Positions 1 to 18,287 of a stretch of 64,000 nucleotides of DNA are shown one piece after another. Origin of the DNA: Haematobia irritans (taxonomy: Eukaryota; Arthropoda; Insecta; Diptera; Muscidae); NCBI RefSeq assembly GCF_050003625.1, contig NC_134401.1, positions 71,080,632 to 71,144,631 on the forward strand, written 5' to 3'. The translations under genes and the position numbers were made by a program. Each line of letters opens with the position of its first letter. Positions within the stretch are counted from its first letter, which is position 1. The notes beneath the pieces were generated by a model that saw nothing but the letters and a program-made list of their open reading frames with translations, ran no database searches and was not told where the DNA came from.

Positions 1-5249
<5,249 letters not shown>

Positions 5250-5349
5250 NNNNNNNNNNNNNNNNNNNNNNNNNNNNNNNNNNNNNNNNNNNNNNNNNNN
5301 NNNNNNNNNNNNNNNNNNNNNNNNNNNNNNNNNNNNNNNNNNNNNNNNN
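5250..5349. other. assembly gap (100 N)
   Basis: Exactly 100 N. This is the usual placeholder for a gap of unknown size, so the link between the AAT array and everything to the right is a scaffolding inference. Confidence 0.99.
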
Positions 5350-5774
<425 letters not shown>

Positions 5775-6127
5775 TTATTTATTTATTTACACAGCATAAT
5801 TAGCAGCTGGTTACAGTAAAATAAAAAGTATGACGCTTATAATACATTAAAAATAAAATAAAATAAAATATATCTATATAATCTATTTTAGAAATTGTAG
5901 GGACAATAGAAGATTTATAGGCGGGATTGGGACTAAGAATTGGATACAAACAACAAAAAAACAAGAGAAAAAAAGAAGAGAAAAAAAAAACGATAAGATA
6001 AGGAACAATTTTACAACAAGAATTGGGAATATAGTGTAAAGCTGGAGTAAATTCATTGCGAAAAAACTGGGATACCAGGGATAGAATGGGTTTTGTATTA
6101 GACGAATTATGGGTCACGAACTAAGAG

Positions 6128-6520
6128 AATCAGGAACTAGGATGAATCAGGAACTAGGATGAATCAGGAACTAGGATGAATCAGGAACATGGTGATAGCA
6201 GGAATAAGAACAGCAGGAACGGATACAGGAAATGACGCCAAAGCATAGTAGGAGCATAGTAGGTATGTTGAAAGGAAGAAATTTAGGCAATTACAAGTCA
6301 GGAACCAGGAAGAATCAGGAACACAGCAGTATAAGGATGAATCAGGAACTAGGGTGAATCAGGAACATGGTGATAGCAGGAATAAGAGCAGCAGGAACGG
6401 ATACAGGAAATGACGCCAAAGCATAGTAGGTATGTTGAAAGGAAGAAATTTAGGCAATTACAAGTCAGGATCCAGGAAGAATCAGGAACACAGCAGTATA
6501 AGGAAATGGAAAATAAAATC
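6128..6520. repeat. minisatellite in the LINE A 3' UTR
   Basis: Two copies of a roughly 167-178-bp unit follow one another (anchors: TCAGGAACATGG at 6181 and 6359; GGTATGTTGAAAGG at 6262 and 6429). Inside them is a short repeat of the type GAATCAGGAACTAGGAT, present three times in a row from 6130. The first large unit has an extra 11-bp duplication (GGAGCATAGTA near 6252). Degraded AGGAACA units continue to about 6680. Length changes in a LINE 3' UTR of this sort are common and neutral. Confidence 0.85.
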
Positions 6521-6737
6521 GGAGAGAATAATATCGCTTGAACGGGAGTTATTGCAGGAACATGGTGATAGCAGGAATCAGGAACACAGTGATAGCATGA
6601 ATAAGGATAGCAGGAACGAACACAGAAAATTACGTTAATGGACAGGAGCATAATAGGGAGTTATTGCAGGAACAGACAGGAACAATAAAATACGAAATAC
6701 GATATAATTATAGTTGACAACCCATTAGAGCACAAAT

Positions 6738-8688
6738 CTAATCCATAATAGCGCGTTTTATACAAGATATGGAATCAGTGAGTGAAAATAAATTAAAAGA
6801 ATGGTTAAACTCAATTATAAGACGATTCAATGGGCTATTGGCCTCGTAGTTGTACTTGAATAGTGGTAGTCTCAAGGGCAAAAAATGTCTCATTGGCCGA
6901 CTTGGTACAACAAAGTTCAAGTGTCCAATCAAGAAATCTGAGTCAATCATACCATTAACCAACTTCACAATAAATAAAATATCCAGCATGCGCCGTCTTC
7001 TCTCAAGGGTTGGCAAATCTATCAGCCTCAATCTATTCACGTATGGAGGTAACTCCGTCACGTCACCCCATCCTAATCCCCAACAGAAAATTCCTTTGCA
7101 CTGCCTCGATCCTATCAATATGACAATTGTAAAAAGGAGACCAAATAATAGAACCATATTCAAGAATCGGACGCACAAGAGACGTATATAACCGCTTACC
7201 TAGGTAAGGGTCATCAAACTCCTTCGACCAACGCTTTATAAAACCTAAAACAGACATAGCCTTCCCAACACAGCTATCAATGTGGTAGTTAAAATTCAAT
7301 TTAGTGTCCAAACATACCCCCAAATCCTTAAAACAAGATACCTTCTCCAGATAATAGTCATCGATATGATAATCAGTAGACAAAGCACACCTTCTCGAAA
7401 AAGTCATACTCTTACACTTCCCCCTATTAAGAGTCATACAATTCACAACGCACCAATTAATCAACCTATCAAAGTCCCCTTGCAACCTAGCAGAATCTAC
7501 ATCTGAAGAGACAGATGCAAAAAGTTTCACATCGTCAGCATACATTAGTATCCTTGAAAATCGAATAATATGTGGCAGATCATTCAAATACAAAGCAAAA
7601 AGAATGGGACCGAGATGACTTCCCTGCGGAACACCAGATTTAACATATATCCGCTTCGACTCACAACCCCTAAATAAAACCCTTTGTGACCTTCCAGAAA
7701 GATATGAAGATATCCAACTCAATAACCCCGGCGGAAAGCCAATCAAGTCAAGTTTATACGTAAGGATACCATGATTAACCGTGTCAAACGCCTTGCTGAA
7801 ATCCGTAAATATGACATCCGTTTGGCACCCGAGAGAAAAGTTCCTAAACACATGAGTCGAGAACTCCAACAGATTAGTCACTGTCGATCTATTCCTCGTA
7901 AAACCATGTTGACTAACCGAGACCACTGACTGAAGTTGCCGAACAAGCCTATCAGTTACCAGTTTCTCAAACAGCTTCGGTATCGCACTCAACTTCGCTA
8001 TGCACCTGTAGTTCCGAACGTCGAATATACTACCATTCTTATGAAGAGGGACAATAAAACTCTCCTTCCAAACAGAAGGAAAATGACCACTAGCCAGAGA
8101 ATAATTGAAGAGGTCAGTCAGAGGAATATATAACGCACATGCGCAATGCCTCAACACCGCAGAGGGCACACCATCAGGTCCAGGAGAGTAATTAGATTTC
8201 AACGACTTCAAACCTTTGAGAACTTCATCATAGGAAAGTCTGATAGAAGAGACAATATCGTATGACTGAATATAAAAGGGATATTCCAACATAGCAGCTG
8301 GGGAATCAACATATGTTCCCTGAAAGAAATCCGCGAATAAATCCGAAATAGTCCGAGAATCAGAAGCCTCAATATCATTGAACCTCATAAAGACGGGAAA
8401 ACGGGTCCCACGCTTAGAATTCACAAAATTGTAAAACCCCCTAGGATTCGCCTTTAAATCATATCTCATTCGCTGTAAGTAATCAGCATAACACCTATTA
8501 TTCATCTGATTAAATCGGTACCTCGCATCTACATACCTAACATAATTCAAAGTAGAAGCACAATTCTTGTATTTCCTAAATAGTCTATTCCTACAATTTC
8601 TAAGGCGCCGTAAATCCTTTGTGAACCAAGGTGGCCCTGATAATACTATACCCCTCCGCACCATCGGAACACACACACCGAAAAACAT
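6738..8688 (-). pseudogene. LINE family A reverse transcriptase (frameshifted)
   Basis: The main open frame (7063-8688, 541 residues) carries an RT. PPWFTKDLRRLR opens the linker, NYSPGPDGVP lies near 165-174, motif A FTDFSKAFDTV near 294-304, PQGSHLGPILF near 354-364, and the catalytic MYADDVKLF box near 382-390. After VQRNFL at about 7090 the frame is lost. The true C-terminus continues in a second frame (6738 to about 7095) with LPPYVNRLRLIDLPTLERRRR, a standard LINE C-terminal motif, and ends at a stop near 6738. The catalytic YADD is intact, so decay is limited to frameshifts. Its product would copy element RNA at the nicked target. Confidence 0.9.
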
Positions 8689-9450
8689 GATCCCAGTAAA
8701 TCGTAAAAGACGGACAATTGACCATCAACAGACTGATCACAATATGTAGGCCACCTAGTATTGAGCAGCCTCTCAGAAAGTAAGCCAAAGTCCGTATTCC
8801 TGAAAGAAAACCTTGAACCATGAGTCCCACCATCCGTACGCGAAACTACCATATCAGTGAATTCAAATGACACATGCAACGTCGGATGATAGCCATCCTC
8901 AGGAGTAACATAGGGAGCAGTACGCGACACACTCACATCAAAACAGTTGCAAAATACCAGATCAAGTAACCTACCATTATTATTGCGAATCTCATTAACC
9001 TGACGTAAACCAAACTCAAATAAAGAATCAAAGAAAGACCCCAATGCACCTAAAGACGATGGGATCAAGTCACCAGACTCCGAACACGTATCCCACAAAA
9101 TACCCGGCATATTAAAGTCACCAAGAACCAAAATGATATCGCTCAATGACGCCATTCCATAAACATAACCGATCAATCTGAGATGACTCTCATAAATCTC
9201 AATACCTGAATTCGGAGGAACATAAGAGCACGTAACAAAAACCGTCCTACCATGATGCACCAAACGAACACATAGAAACTCAATTCCCGCCGGAATATCA
9301 ACCTCGCATAAAGACGACGAAATCGTACAACGAACCGCAATGGATATCCCACCCCCTCTACGCAATGTTCTATCATGTCTATAGAGAAGAAAATCGCTAC
9401 AGAATACCTCACCATCTAGTACATCAGGCCTAAGCCACGTCTCTTTCTTC
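8646..9450 (-). pseudogene. LINE family A endonuclease domain (partial)
   Basis: About 268 residues of an AP-endonuclease-like (exonuclease/endonuclease/phosphatase fold) domain, which nicks target DNA to prime reverse transcription. ETWLRPDV, then YRHDRTLRRGGGISIAVR, the LVLGDFNMPGILWD catalytic motif and the LLDLVFCN motif are visible. The usual N-terminal motif is absent because the element is truncated at about 9453. An ATG at 9503 gives an open frame in phase with this domain, but its first ~17 codons are the antisense of the neighbouring LOA 5' end. The domain runs into the RT frame through a frameshift near 8665-8690, where EN and RT should be continuous. Confidence 0.85.
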
Positions 9451-9454
9451 TTCT

Positions 9455-9480
9455 TCAACCGTCGAACTGAACGGACGTGT
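9455..9480 (+). promoter_or_regulatory. LOA internal core promoter: MTE and DPE-like motifs
   Basis: The 5' end carries CGAACTGAACGG at 9463-9474, an MTE-like motif (consensus CSARCSSAACGS, one mismatch), overlapping GGACGTG at 9473-9479, a DPE-like motif of the kind found downstream of +1 in fly LINEs. The spacing places +1 near 9446, close to the element's 5' end. LOA copies D and E carry the exact MTE consensus. Function is inferred from motif and position. Confidence 0.6.
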
Positions 9481-9555
9481 TTTTTAATAGCGGAGTATTT
9501 CATCGTAATAAGTACTTATTACGAATTTCACGTGTGGTGGAAATAATAAACCACC

Positions 9556-10779
9556 ATGCAGCGAAATTCAAAGTCATCCACTGGGTTGCTAACTTCAGGG
9601 CCCAGTGGACGGGTAACGACTGAAGTTATAAATTTGGGCATCGACCAAGAGTCAGGCCCAATTAGTCGACCTGTAGACGGGTCGACTGGCGGTGACACTT
9701 TGGCAAGTCGAACCTTTTCTAAGGTGACGACATCAAAAGGAGGCAATCCCTCTCGAAAGAGATTCAAGGAACGAAGAAATGCTTTGTTTATCCTAAAGAA
9801 ATTAGGATCAGTCGACCCAAGCACGTTGTCGGCTAAGCAAAGCGATTCCTTAAAATGGGCTCAAGGAGTTCTTGAAGCTGGAAAAAGGGAACGATCAGCG
9901 GATGAGCTGCCATCCTCTAAACGGGATCAAAGATCGTTTGCCTCAGTTGCAAAAGACAGCCTTGTGATGGCTATTATTAATAAAGGAGCATTGGACGGTA
10001 TGATTCCAAGGCAAAAATGGGGGGAAATTGAGAACGCGATGTCTGGTGTCTACTCAGAGGTGCGAAAAAAGTTTCCCGGACCAAGTCCTCGACGGCAAGA
10101 TGCTGGATGGTATCAAGGACGATATAAGTTAATAGCTTTTGCAGACCAGAGGTCTATGGATTGCTTTAAAGCTGCATTGATGCTAATTGGTGAAGTTTGG
10201 GAAGGAGCCGCTTTGGAGTTAGTCGATAAAAAAGACATACCGGCTAAACCTAGAGCACATGCATGGATACCGGCAAACCCTCCTGATCCTGAGTCAATAC
10301 TAGAGAGACTAAAAGAATGTAACCCAGATCTTCCAACCGCCGATTGGAAGGTTGGTCGTTTGGATGAGGTGGATGGACCAAGACGACATGCGGTGTTTAT
10401 ATTAAACATAGAGTCGCTGCCACATCTAGCCCAGACCCAAGGACGCGTAAGTTATGGCTTTCATGATATCCATATGAAGGTATACAAAAGCGATCAGCCA
10501 AAGGATTCCGAAACGGACAAGCCTCCGGTAGAGTCAGCAGTGAAAAAATCTCCTAGCGAAGCCGAAGGAGACATAAAACCTGCAGACTATGGCGAAAATC
10601 ATATGCGGGAAGTTTCTACAGGCTCAAGCCTCACCAAAACTGAAACGCGGATTGTTGCGAGAGTCACCGAGATCTGTGAAGAGGAAGCCCTTGATGACTC
10701 AATTGAAGCGGCTGATGTGACGGTGGTTGAAAATTTGGATGGTTCTACGGTTCCTCCAGATAAATCTTCACCATTGTAA
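9556..10779 (+). CDS. LOA ORF1 protein (DUF4780-type, RNA-binding)
   Basis: An intact 407-residue frame starting at the first ATG after the LOA 5' UTR (ACCACCATGCAG context). The N-terminal ~110 residues are low-complexity and Ser/Thr/Gly-rich, with a basic stretch around residue 55-75. Residues from about 135 to 300 match the arthropod DUF4780 domain: a predicted alpha-beta segment with GWYQGRYKLIAFADQRSMDCFK, GEVWEGAALELVDKKDIP and the RAHAWIP motif. The C-terminus is acidic. ORF1 products of such LINEs bind element RNA in a ribonucleoprotein. The end of ORF1 overlaps the start of ORF2 by about 50 bp in another frame. In copies D and E the same gene is broken by a shared one-base deletion; here it is whole. 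Confidence 0.85.
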   Translation: MQRNSKSSTGLLTSGPSGRVTTEVINLGIDQESGPISRPVDGSTGGDTLASRTFSKVTTSKGGNPSRKRFKERRNALFILKKLGSVDPSTLSAKQSDSLKWAQGVLEAGKRERSADELPSSKRDQRSFASVAKDSLVMAIINKGALDGMIPRQKWGEIENAMSGVYSEVRKKFPGPSPRRQDAGWYQGRYKLIAFADQRSMDCFKAALMLIGEVWEGAALELVDKKDIPAKPRAHAWIPANPPDPESILERLKECNPDLPTADWKVGRLDEVDGPRRHAVFILNIESLPHLAQTQGRVSYGFHDIHMKVYKSDQPKDSETDKPPVESAVKKSPSEAEGDIKPADYGENHMREVSTGSSLTKTETRIVARVTEICEEEALDDSIEAADVTVVENLDGSTVPPDKSSPL

Positions 10780-13700
10780 GGCCGCTTGTGCTGCCTTAAA
10801 AGTTCTCCTGATGAAAGGAGACATAGATATAGTTCTTATTCAAGAACCATACATATATAAGAACAAGATCTGTGAATTAAGCACTCCGGGTTTCAAACTT
10901 TTGCATAATACCGGTACCGACATAAATCGAGCATGTATAATTGCTAAAAACGAACTAAACTTGTTTCTGCTTCCTTCATTGAGCAATGCAGACACTGTCG
11001 TAGCCAGTCTAGAGATATCCACATGCAAATATTGGGTATCTTCGGTCTACATGGGACATGATAGGGAGATGCCACCCTGTGCCGTTAAGACCTTAGTTGA
11101 GGAGTCACTAAAAACAAAGACAAAACTCATTATGGGATGCGATGCAAATGCACATCATAGTATTTGGGGAAGTAGTGATACTAATGCAAGGGGAGAGTCG
11201 CTAATAGAGTTTATTTTGCGTACTAACCTGGTAGTTTGCAATAAGGGAGATGCACCAACCTTCGTCACCAGGAACAGACAAGAGGTTTTGGACGTAACGT
11301 TGACCTCTCCGGAACTGAATGATAAGATATCTGAGTGGCAAGTTTTGAGGGAACATAGCTTCTCAGATCATCGCTACATCAGTTTCAGATTGGCTGTTCG
11401 TACTTCAAAGACCATATTTCCGCCAAATGTTAGGAAAGCTGATTGGAATAGGTATAGGGAATCGTTCAATTCGATGATACCGGAAATGCCGGAGACAAAT
11501 ATGAGCACTGTGCAAGATATCGAACACGCAGTGGAGCGGATTACTAAGGCCTTCAACATTTCACTGAAAGCTGCTTGCCCTAGAGGAAAGCCAAGGGGAA
11601 AAAATCGGCCGCCATGGTGGACTACGGAGTTAAGTAATATGAGGAAATCCTGCAGGAAGCTCTTTAACAAAGCAAAGTCCACAAGAGCTCCGGAGGATTG
11701 GGACACTTACAAAATGAATCTGAGAGAATATAAACGAGAACTGAGAAGGTCTCAACAAAACTCTTGGGATGATTACTGTAGCAGTATTGAGAATACGTCA
11801 GAGGCTTCCAGACTACGGAAGGTACTAGCATCCACTAACACCGCTCCAGGTTTCATTAAAACATCGGAGGGAAATTTGACAACGTCCAGTGAGGAGACGT
11901 TGGAGGTACTTTTGGACACACACTTCCCTGGAAATCAGACGGTTGAACCATGTTCCGGCGGTGTAACAGAGGCTCAGCGATCATTTCCTATCGAGGAAAT
12001 TGTGTCGGAATCTAGAATAAAATGGGCTTTAAATAGCTTTGGACCATTCAAATCCCCCGGACCTGATGTAATTACTCCGCCGGAGTTACAGGCAGTGGCT
12101 GAAAGAGTTATCCCCTGGTTGACGGTGATATATAAACGATGTGTAAACTTAGCATATATTCCAGAAAGTGGAGGGAAACAAAAGTCGTCTTCATACCTAA
12201 AGCAGGAAAAGCCTCTCACTCGAGTGCGAAGGATTTCCGACCAATCAGCTTATCCTCATTCCTACTTAAGACCCTGGAGAGGATGATAGACATGTATCTT
12301 AGAACTAGCGTGGATTCAAGTTTGCTCTCGAAACGACAGCATGCATACTCGAAGGGCAGGTCTACTGAGACCGCATTGCATGAACTAGTCAGCTTTATTG
12401 AAAGCTCACTATCTGTCAAAGAATACACAATCGTGGCGTTTCTAGACATCGAAGGGGCGTTCAATAATGTCCATCCGAGCTCGATATTAAATGGACTGAC
12501 AACTCTGAATGTTGATCCAGGTATACTTAGGCTGTTAGACGAACTTCTAATAAAGAGACGTATTTCAGCCACACTAGGGCAAGCAAACATACAAAGGTAT
12601 GTGAACAGAGGCACTCCCCAAGGAGGAGTTCTATCACCTCTTCTTTGGAATGTTGCTATAAATAACCTTCTGGTTTCCCTAGAAAAAGAAAGGATAAAAG
12701 TGGTGGCATACGCAGATGATGTGGCGCTAGCAGTCAGGGGAAAATTCCCATCCACAATCAGAGATATTATACAGAGAGCTCTCCGGATGACTGAGAAATG
12801 GGCGAAAGATAATGGTCTTGGTGTAAATCCAGCAAAGACAGAACTAGTCATGTACTGCAAAGATCGTAAAACTCCCACGGTTAGGCCCATTTCCTTAGGG
12901 GGTACAGAAATTCCCTTTGGTGAGTGTGCAAAATACCTTGGCGTTATTTTGGACAGGAAGCTGAATTTTAGGCTTAATATTGAAGAGAGGGCGAGAAAAG
13001 CCACGGTAGCTTTGTACTCGTGCAAAAAGGCAATAGGGAAAAAGTGGGGACTAAAACCAAAAATTGTGCATTGGCTATACACTGCAGTAGTTAGACCTAT
13101 AATGCTATATGGTGTTGTAGTCTGGTGGCCGGCACTTCAGAAACCGACTTGTTTAGATAAAGTTCAGCGTATGGCGAGCTTATGTATCTCAGGCGCATTT
13201 AGTAAGACAGGAACAGACTCCCTTAATGTCATGCTACATCTATTGCCTTTAGACATTTTGGCCAAACAGTCAGCTGCAACAACGGCTGTGCGGTTGCGCG
13301 AGCTATCGCTGTGGTCGGAAAAAATGTACGGTCATAGTTCGGCCCTCAAAATAATGCCAGATGTGCCAAACGTAGTGGATTATACCCTGGCAAAACCACT
13401 TTTTGACAAAAAGTTTGAAACTCTAATTCCCAACAGTGAGGCGTGGTGTACACAGACCCCGGGGAATAAAAGATATATAGATTTCTATACTGATGGCTCC
13501 AAATTGAATGGACAAGTGGGGTTCGGAGTATATTCTAAAGATCTGGAAATTCGAATATCGAAAAGATTACCTAATCACTGTAGTGTTTTTCAGGCTGAAA
13601 TATTAGCAATAAGAGAGGTGGCGAATTGGCTGAGAAGTAATGTTCCAACAAATATTGGCATTAATATATACTCAGACAGTCAACCTGCAATAAAATCCTT

Positions 13701-14030
13701 GGACTCTGTGTTCCTCAACTCGAAAACGGCCATCGACTGCCGCAAATCTCTCAATGAGATGGCTGAGCAGTACAATATTCACCTAATATGGGTGCCTGGC
13801 CATAGGAACATACCGGGGAACTGCGAAGCGGATGAGTTGGCAAGGCTAGGGACTACCTTACATATTCCAGGGGAACTGGAATTTGTTGGTATGCCCCTAG
13901 CTACCTGCAAGCTCATGCTGCGTGAGAAGGCTGTTAGGATGGCAAATGTTCGATGGGAGAATTGCAAGGGTTGTAACGACACCAAGCAAATATGGCCCCA
14001 TTTCAACTTAAACCGCACACTAGATATGCT

Positions 14031-15246
<1,216 letters not shown>

Positions 15247-16613
15247 TGGTCCATTCGAACCTCCTAATTAGGTGTTAGGAGAAGGTAGAACCAGCGGCAA
15301 CGGTCGCTCAACGTCCGCAACGGCGGTATTGTCTATTTATGAGACATCGTTACACAAGGTAACTCCATGAATCCCAGCGGTTTGTAACAACTAGTGGAAA
15401 CTCGGGAGAAAATTACGGCAGCCCTAAATTTTTGGAGAAGACGACTCTGGAAGACGGGAACGATATTTTGGTAATAAACGATCTACAAGGCTGCCACAAA
15501 GAAGGACGACTCTAACAAATTCTTACAGCACATATGTAAGGAATAGATTGGGTATGTACAAGCGTATTATTTGATGTATGTGCGAGTGATTACAAAAGTT
15601 AACAAAACGTCGATTGCCCCCAAAGTAAATTGCAAAAATAAACTGAAAAATCAGTGTAAAAGTATTACGCAATATCCCCCGTGGTAACCAATCAGTTATT
15701 TCTTTAAAGTTGCAACAAATTTGCATTTCAAAAATTTTTACAACACCAAATCTGCTGCGCCCTATCAATATTCATTGCTATATGGAACTTTGTTGAGGCG
15801 GGAGGTAAAATATATAACTATATTTATCTTAAAAGAAGATATTACACAATCCCTCCGCAGTTATAAGCTCAAATATATAAGATATTACAAGCAACAACAT
15901 TTCATGCAAGTATTACAACATTTCTCTGCGCAAGAATAATTATTCTCTTAAAGAGAATATATTTTTTTCCAAAAAATAAAATCTCCACGAATGCAAAGCA
16001 AATAATAAAACACAACAACAAAAATAATTATTGAAAATTCATCAACAACAACGTTGCATTATTTTGTCATTGGTTGAAGCGGAGACTTTAACGAACATAA
16101 TGAAAAGTAAAGTCTCCACATGAGACATAATAGAAACAATTGGCGAGAGAATAAGACATCTCATGATATGACAGTTACATCATTATTGCCACATCATCGA
16201 TTTAATTAGTATTTAAAATGTCAATGTAATATATTTGGAGATAATTTATGAGTGGCAACCATCCATCTCTGGAGGAGAGAGAGACGTCAGTCACAAGAAC
16301 AAATAGAAAACAATAAAGCACGTAAAAATTAACATTGGTAAAGCCGCAAGCAATTAATTGACATTTTCTAAAAATAAATCAATTGTTAAAGTTAAATTAT
16401 AGTTGCAAACGTCGAAAAAGGAAAAATTAAATCTAATCATGAAAGACGACTGAAGAAAAGAACAAATAAACTCAGAAAATATAAAAAAGTACAGTTAGTT
16501 CCCGCAACAAACAAACAAAAAATAATGTTTAAAATACAATGCCCGGAAAACAGATATACAGAAAATAATGTTGGGAGCAAAAAACGTCAAAACATAAATT
16601 AAAAAAAAAAATA
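15247..16613 (+). other. LTR element leader with candidate primer-binding site
   Basis: The primer site candidate is at 15247-15261 (TGGTCCATTCGAACC). It starts with TGG, complementary to a tRNA CCA end, but I cannot match it to a specific tRNA. The remaining 1.3 kb is AT-rich and has many stops, including polyadenine tracts near 16595. No protein domain is visible in it. A long untranslated leader fits a deleted derivative. Confidence 0.55.
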
Positions 16614-17612
16614 ATGGCATTACTTCGGAAATTTATTTTTAATTACAACCAAATTATTTCGTTCTCCAGAAGAGTACGAGTGGAGAACATTTCTGGATAT
16701 TATTTAAACATTTTTCAATTCGAGTTGGATAGATGGTGGGTACGCTTAATAAAAAGCTACGAAGATCTAATGTTAAATGATGTAGAAGAAGAACTGGACT
16801 TTTGTGGACCATACTCCGACAAATTTGAAGAAGCGTGCTGCACATACCAAATATGTAAGGCCAACATCATGAACCACACTTTATTGGTTACCCACTCTTC
16901 CAAGACAATAAAACCAAACAACAATGAATCCAAAATTTCCCGCATGGAAGCGGGACCTAATAAACGACAATCATCTGTAAAATATTACAATGTTTCAGCG
17001 TATGCAACAACAAAAGCCTCGCGCAAAACCTATATGGAATATGCAGAACCAAACCCTCACGGTCCTAAGACAAATAGTTATCAACAGTCTTATGGTTCAC
17101 AACATATTTTAGCAAAAACACCCGAAAATTGCCAAGTGGGAAACAATAAAAAATGCACCAACCAATCGAGACATGTTCCATTCCAAACAAAGGATATAGT
17201 AGTAAGTTCATCAACGATCTTAAAGCAACCCGATGAGAAATCAAATTCATCTTTGAATAGCTTTCACAACATATACCTTTCTGTCAATTTGGGCGAGAAA
17301 AAGGTAAACAGGAGCAGCACAAAAAATTATTTGCATACATATTCTAACAACAAAACCAACGTTTTCATCACATTTGCCCAATATACATTACTCCTCGAGG
17401 GAGCATTGGCCACAAAGGAGTTTGTAATTGACACTTATGAAATTATACCCAAGCTAAAGGTTATAAAAGACTACAAATTCAAATACAAAGGGCAGACCAA
17501 CAACAGTTCCCAACTACGGGTAGCAACCAGCGCTTCAAGTAGATCACTCGCCATCCACCATTTAATCTCTTGTACTTGCTTCTATCTTTTCCTTATTTTC
17601 AGTACACGATGA
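16614..17612 (+). CDS. gag-like protein of the LTR element
   Basis: A 332-residue frame, the only substantial one between the LTRs. Residues 30-90 include FQFELDRWWVRLIKSYEDL and YSDKFEEACCTYQICKANI, which resemble the start of BEL/Pao gag domains (a Trp-rich helix, then a FExA...Y pattern). The middle is Asn/Ser/Lys-rich and of low complexity. The last ~25 residues are hydrophobic (HHLISCTCFYLFLIFSTR), probably from out-of-frame sequence. No zinc knuckle and no protease motif. It could be a deleted gag or a chimera. I infer a structural role by position only. Confidence 0.45.
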   Translation: MALLRKFIFNYNQIISFSRRVRVENISGYYLNIFQFELDRWWVRLIKSYEDLMLNDVEEELDFCGPYSDKFEEACCTYQICKANIMNHTLLVTHSSKTIKPNNNESKISRMEAGPNKRQSSVKYYNVSAYATTKASRKTYMEYAEPNPHGPKTNSYQQSYGSQHILAKTPENCQVGNNKKCTNQSRHVPFQTKDIVVSSSTILKQPDEKSNSSLNSFHNIYLSVNLGEKKVNRSSTKNYLHTYSNNKTNVFITFAQYTLLLEGALATKEFVIDTYEIIPKLKVIKDYKFKYKGQTNNSSQLRVATSASSRSLAIHHLISCTCFYLFLIFSTR

Positions 17613-17744
17613 CAAGTTCCAGTGAGAGTAACTCAACATCAATCCAGAGAGAGGGTTAAACAATCCAGCAATAACTCAAGAACATTTCAATGAATTTCTA
17701 CAACAACAATGCAGCGATTCATCATCTAGGCTGAGGCGGGAGTA

Positions 17745-18282
17745 TGTTGAAGCGAGTTCAACAAGCTACTATTGGTGAACTTCCCTAATGACGTTTATGA
17801 TTGGTGCTCACGAAGAGCAAACACAGATTCGATCCAAATCTCTTAAATTTTTCTCTTAATTTATGTTATTATTTTGTTTTACACCAATTTTATATTATTC
17901 ATTTGTACATTCTACATGAAGTATGATTTTGTAATTATGTATTTATTTTATTTTACATTCATATTCATTCTCCCATTATATAGTAACCGTTTCATTTCTA
18001 ACGGATTTAAATATTGAATTTTGTCAGTGAAATGGTTAGTTAAGTTTGAGCAGTTGAAGTAAACGGGTCAAGTTGACTCTTCAATAAATTTAACTCAACA
18101 ATAAGGTGGTGTCTTTTTTATTTCGTAAGGCACTAGGCTTCGCGCTCCATTTTGAAAGACACTTGGAGTTCTTAGCCCCACGAGAGCTTCAACCAGAAGC
18201 ACGAGTCAGCATTGCTGTGTTCGAGGCTCTTCAACCCCCACCAATTGCACTATCGAAACAAACGCTTTAGTGCAATTTAACA
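17745..18282 (+). repeat. 3' LTR
   Basis: Same length (538 bp) and sequence as the left LTR apart from one substitution. Preceded by the purine tract GAGGCGGGAGTA and followed by TATAT. Confidence 0.93.
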
Positions 18283-18287
18283 TATAT

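Larger units (their letters stand above)
9455..14030 (+). mobile_element. LOA-clade non-LTR retrotransposon, copy 1 (3'-truncated)
   Basis: This is the best-preserved of the LOA-type elements here. It has a 5' UTR of about 100 bp, ORF1 (9556-10779), and ORF2 with endonuclease, RT, RNase H and the start of a Cys-rich tail. The clade assignment rests on ORF1 of the DUF4780 type combined with an I-superfamily ORF2 that includes RNase H. The other copies show that about 100 more residues and a 3' UTR ending in (TAACC)n should follow the LDML motif. Here the element stops at about 14030 and an unrelated sequence begins. It lies head-to-head with LINE A. Confidence 0.88.

Noticed and set aside
6349..6651. 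100-codon minus frame over the LINE A minisatellite
   Set aside because: Lies in the 3' UTR, is made of repeat units, and has no domain.
9556..10779. ORF1 as a host gene encoding a DUF4780 protein
   Set aside because: It is flanked by the LOA 5' UTR and ORF2 and recurs in the same setting at 50211-51436 and 55646-56871.
12216..13082. 288-codon minus frame opposite the LOA RT (and its duplicates)
   Set aside because: Shadow of the RT frame on the other strand.
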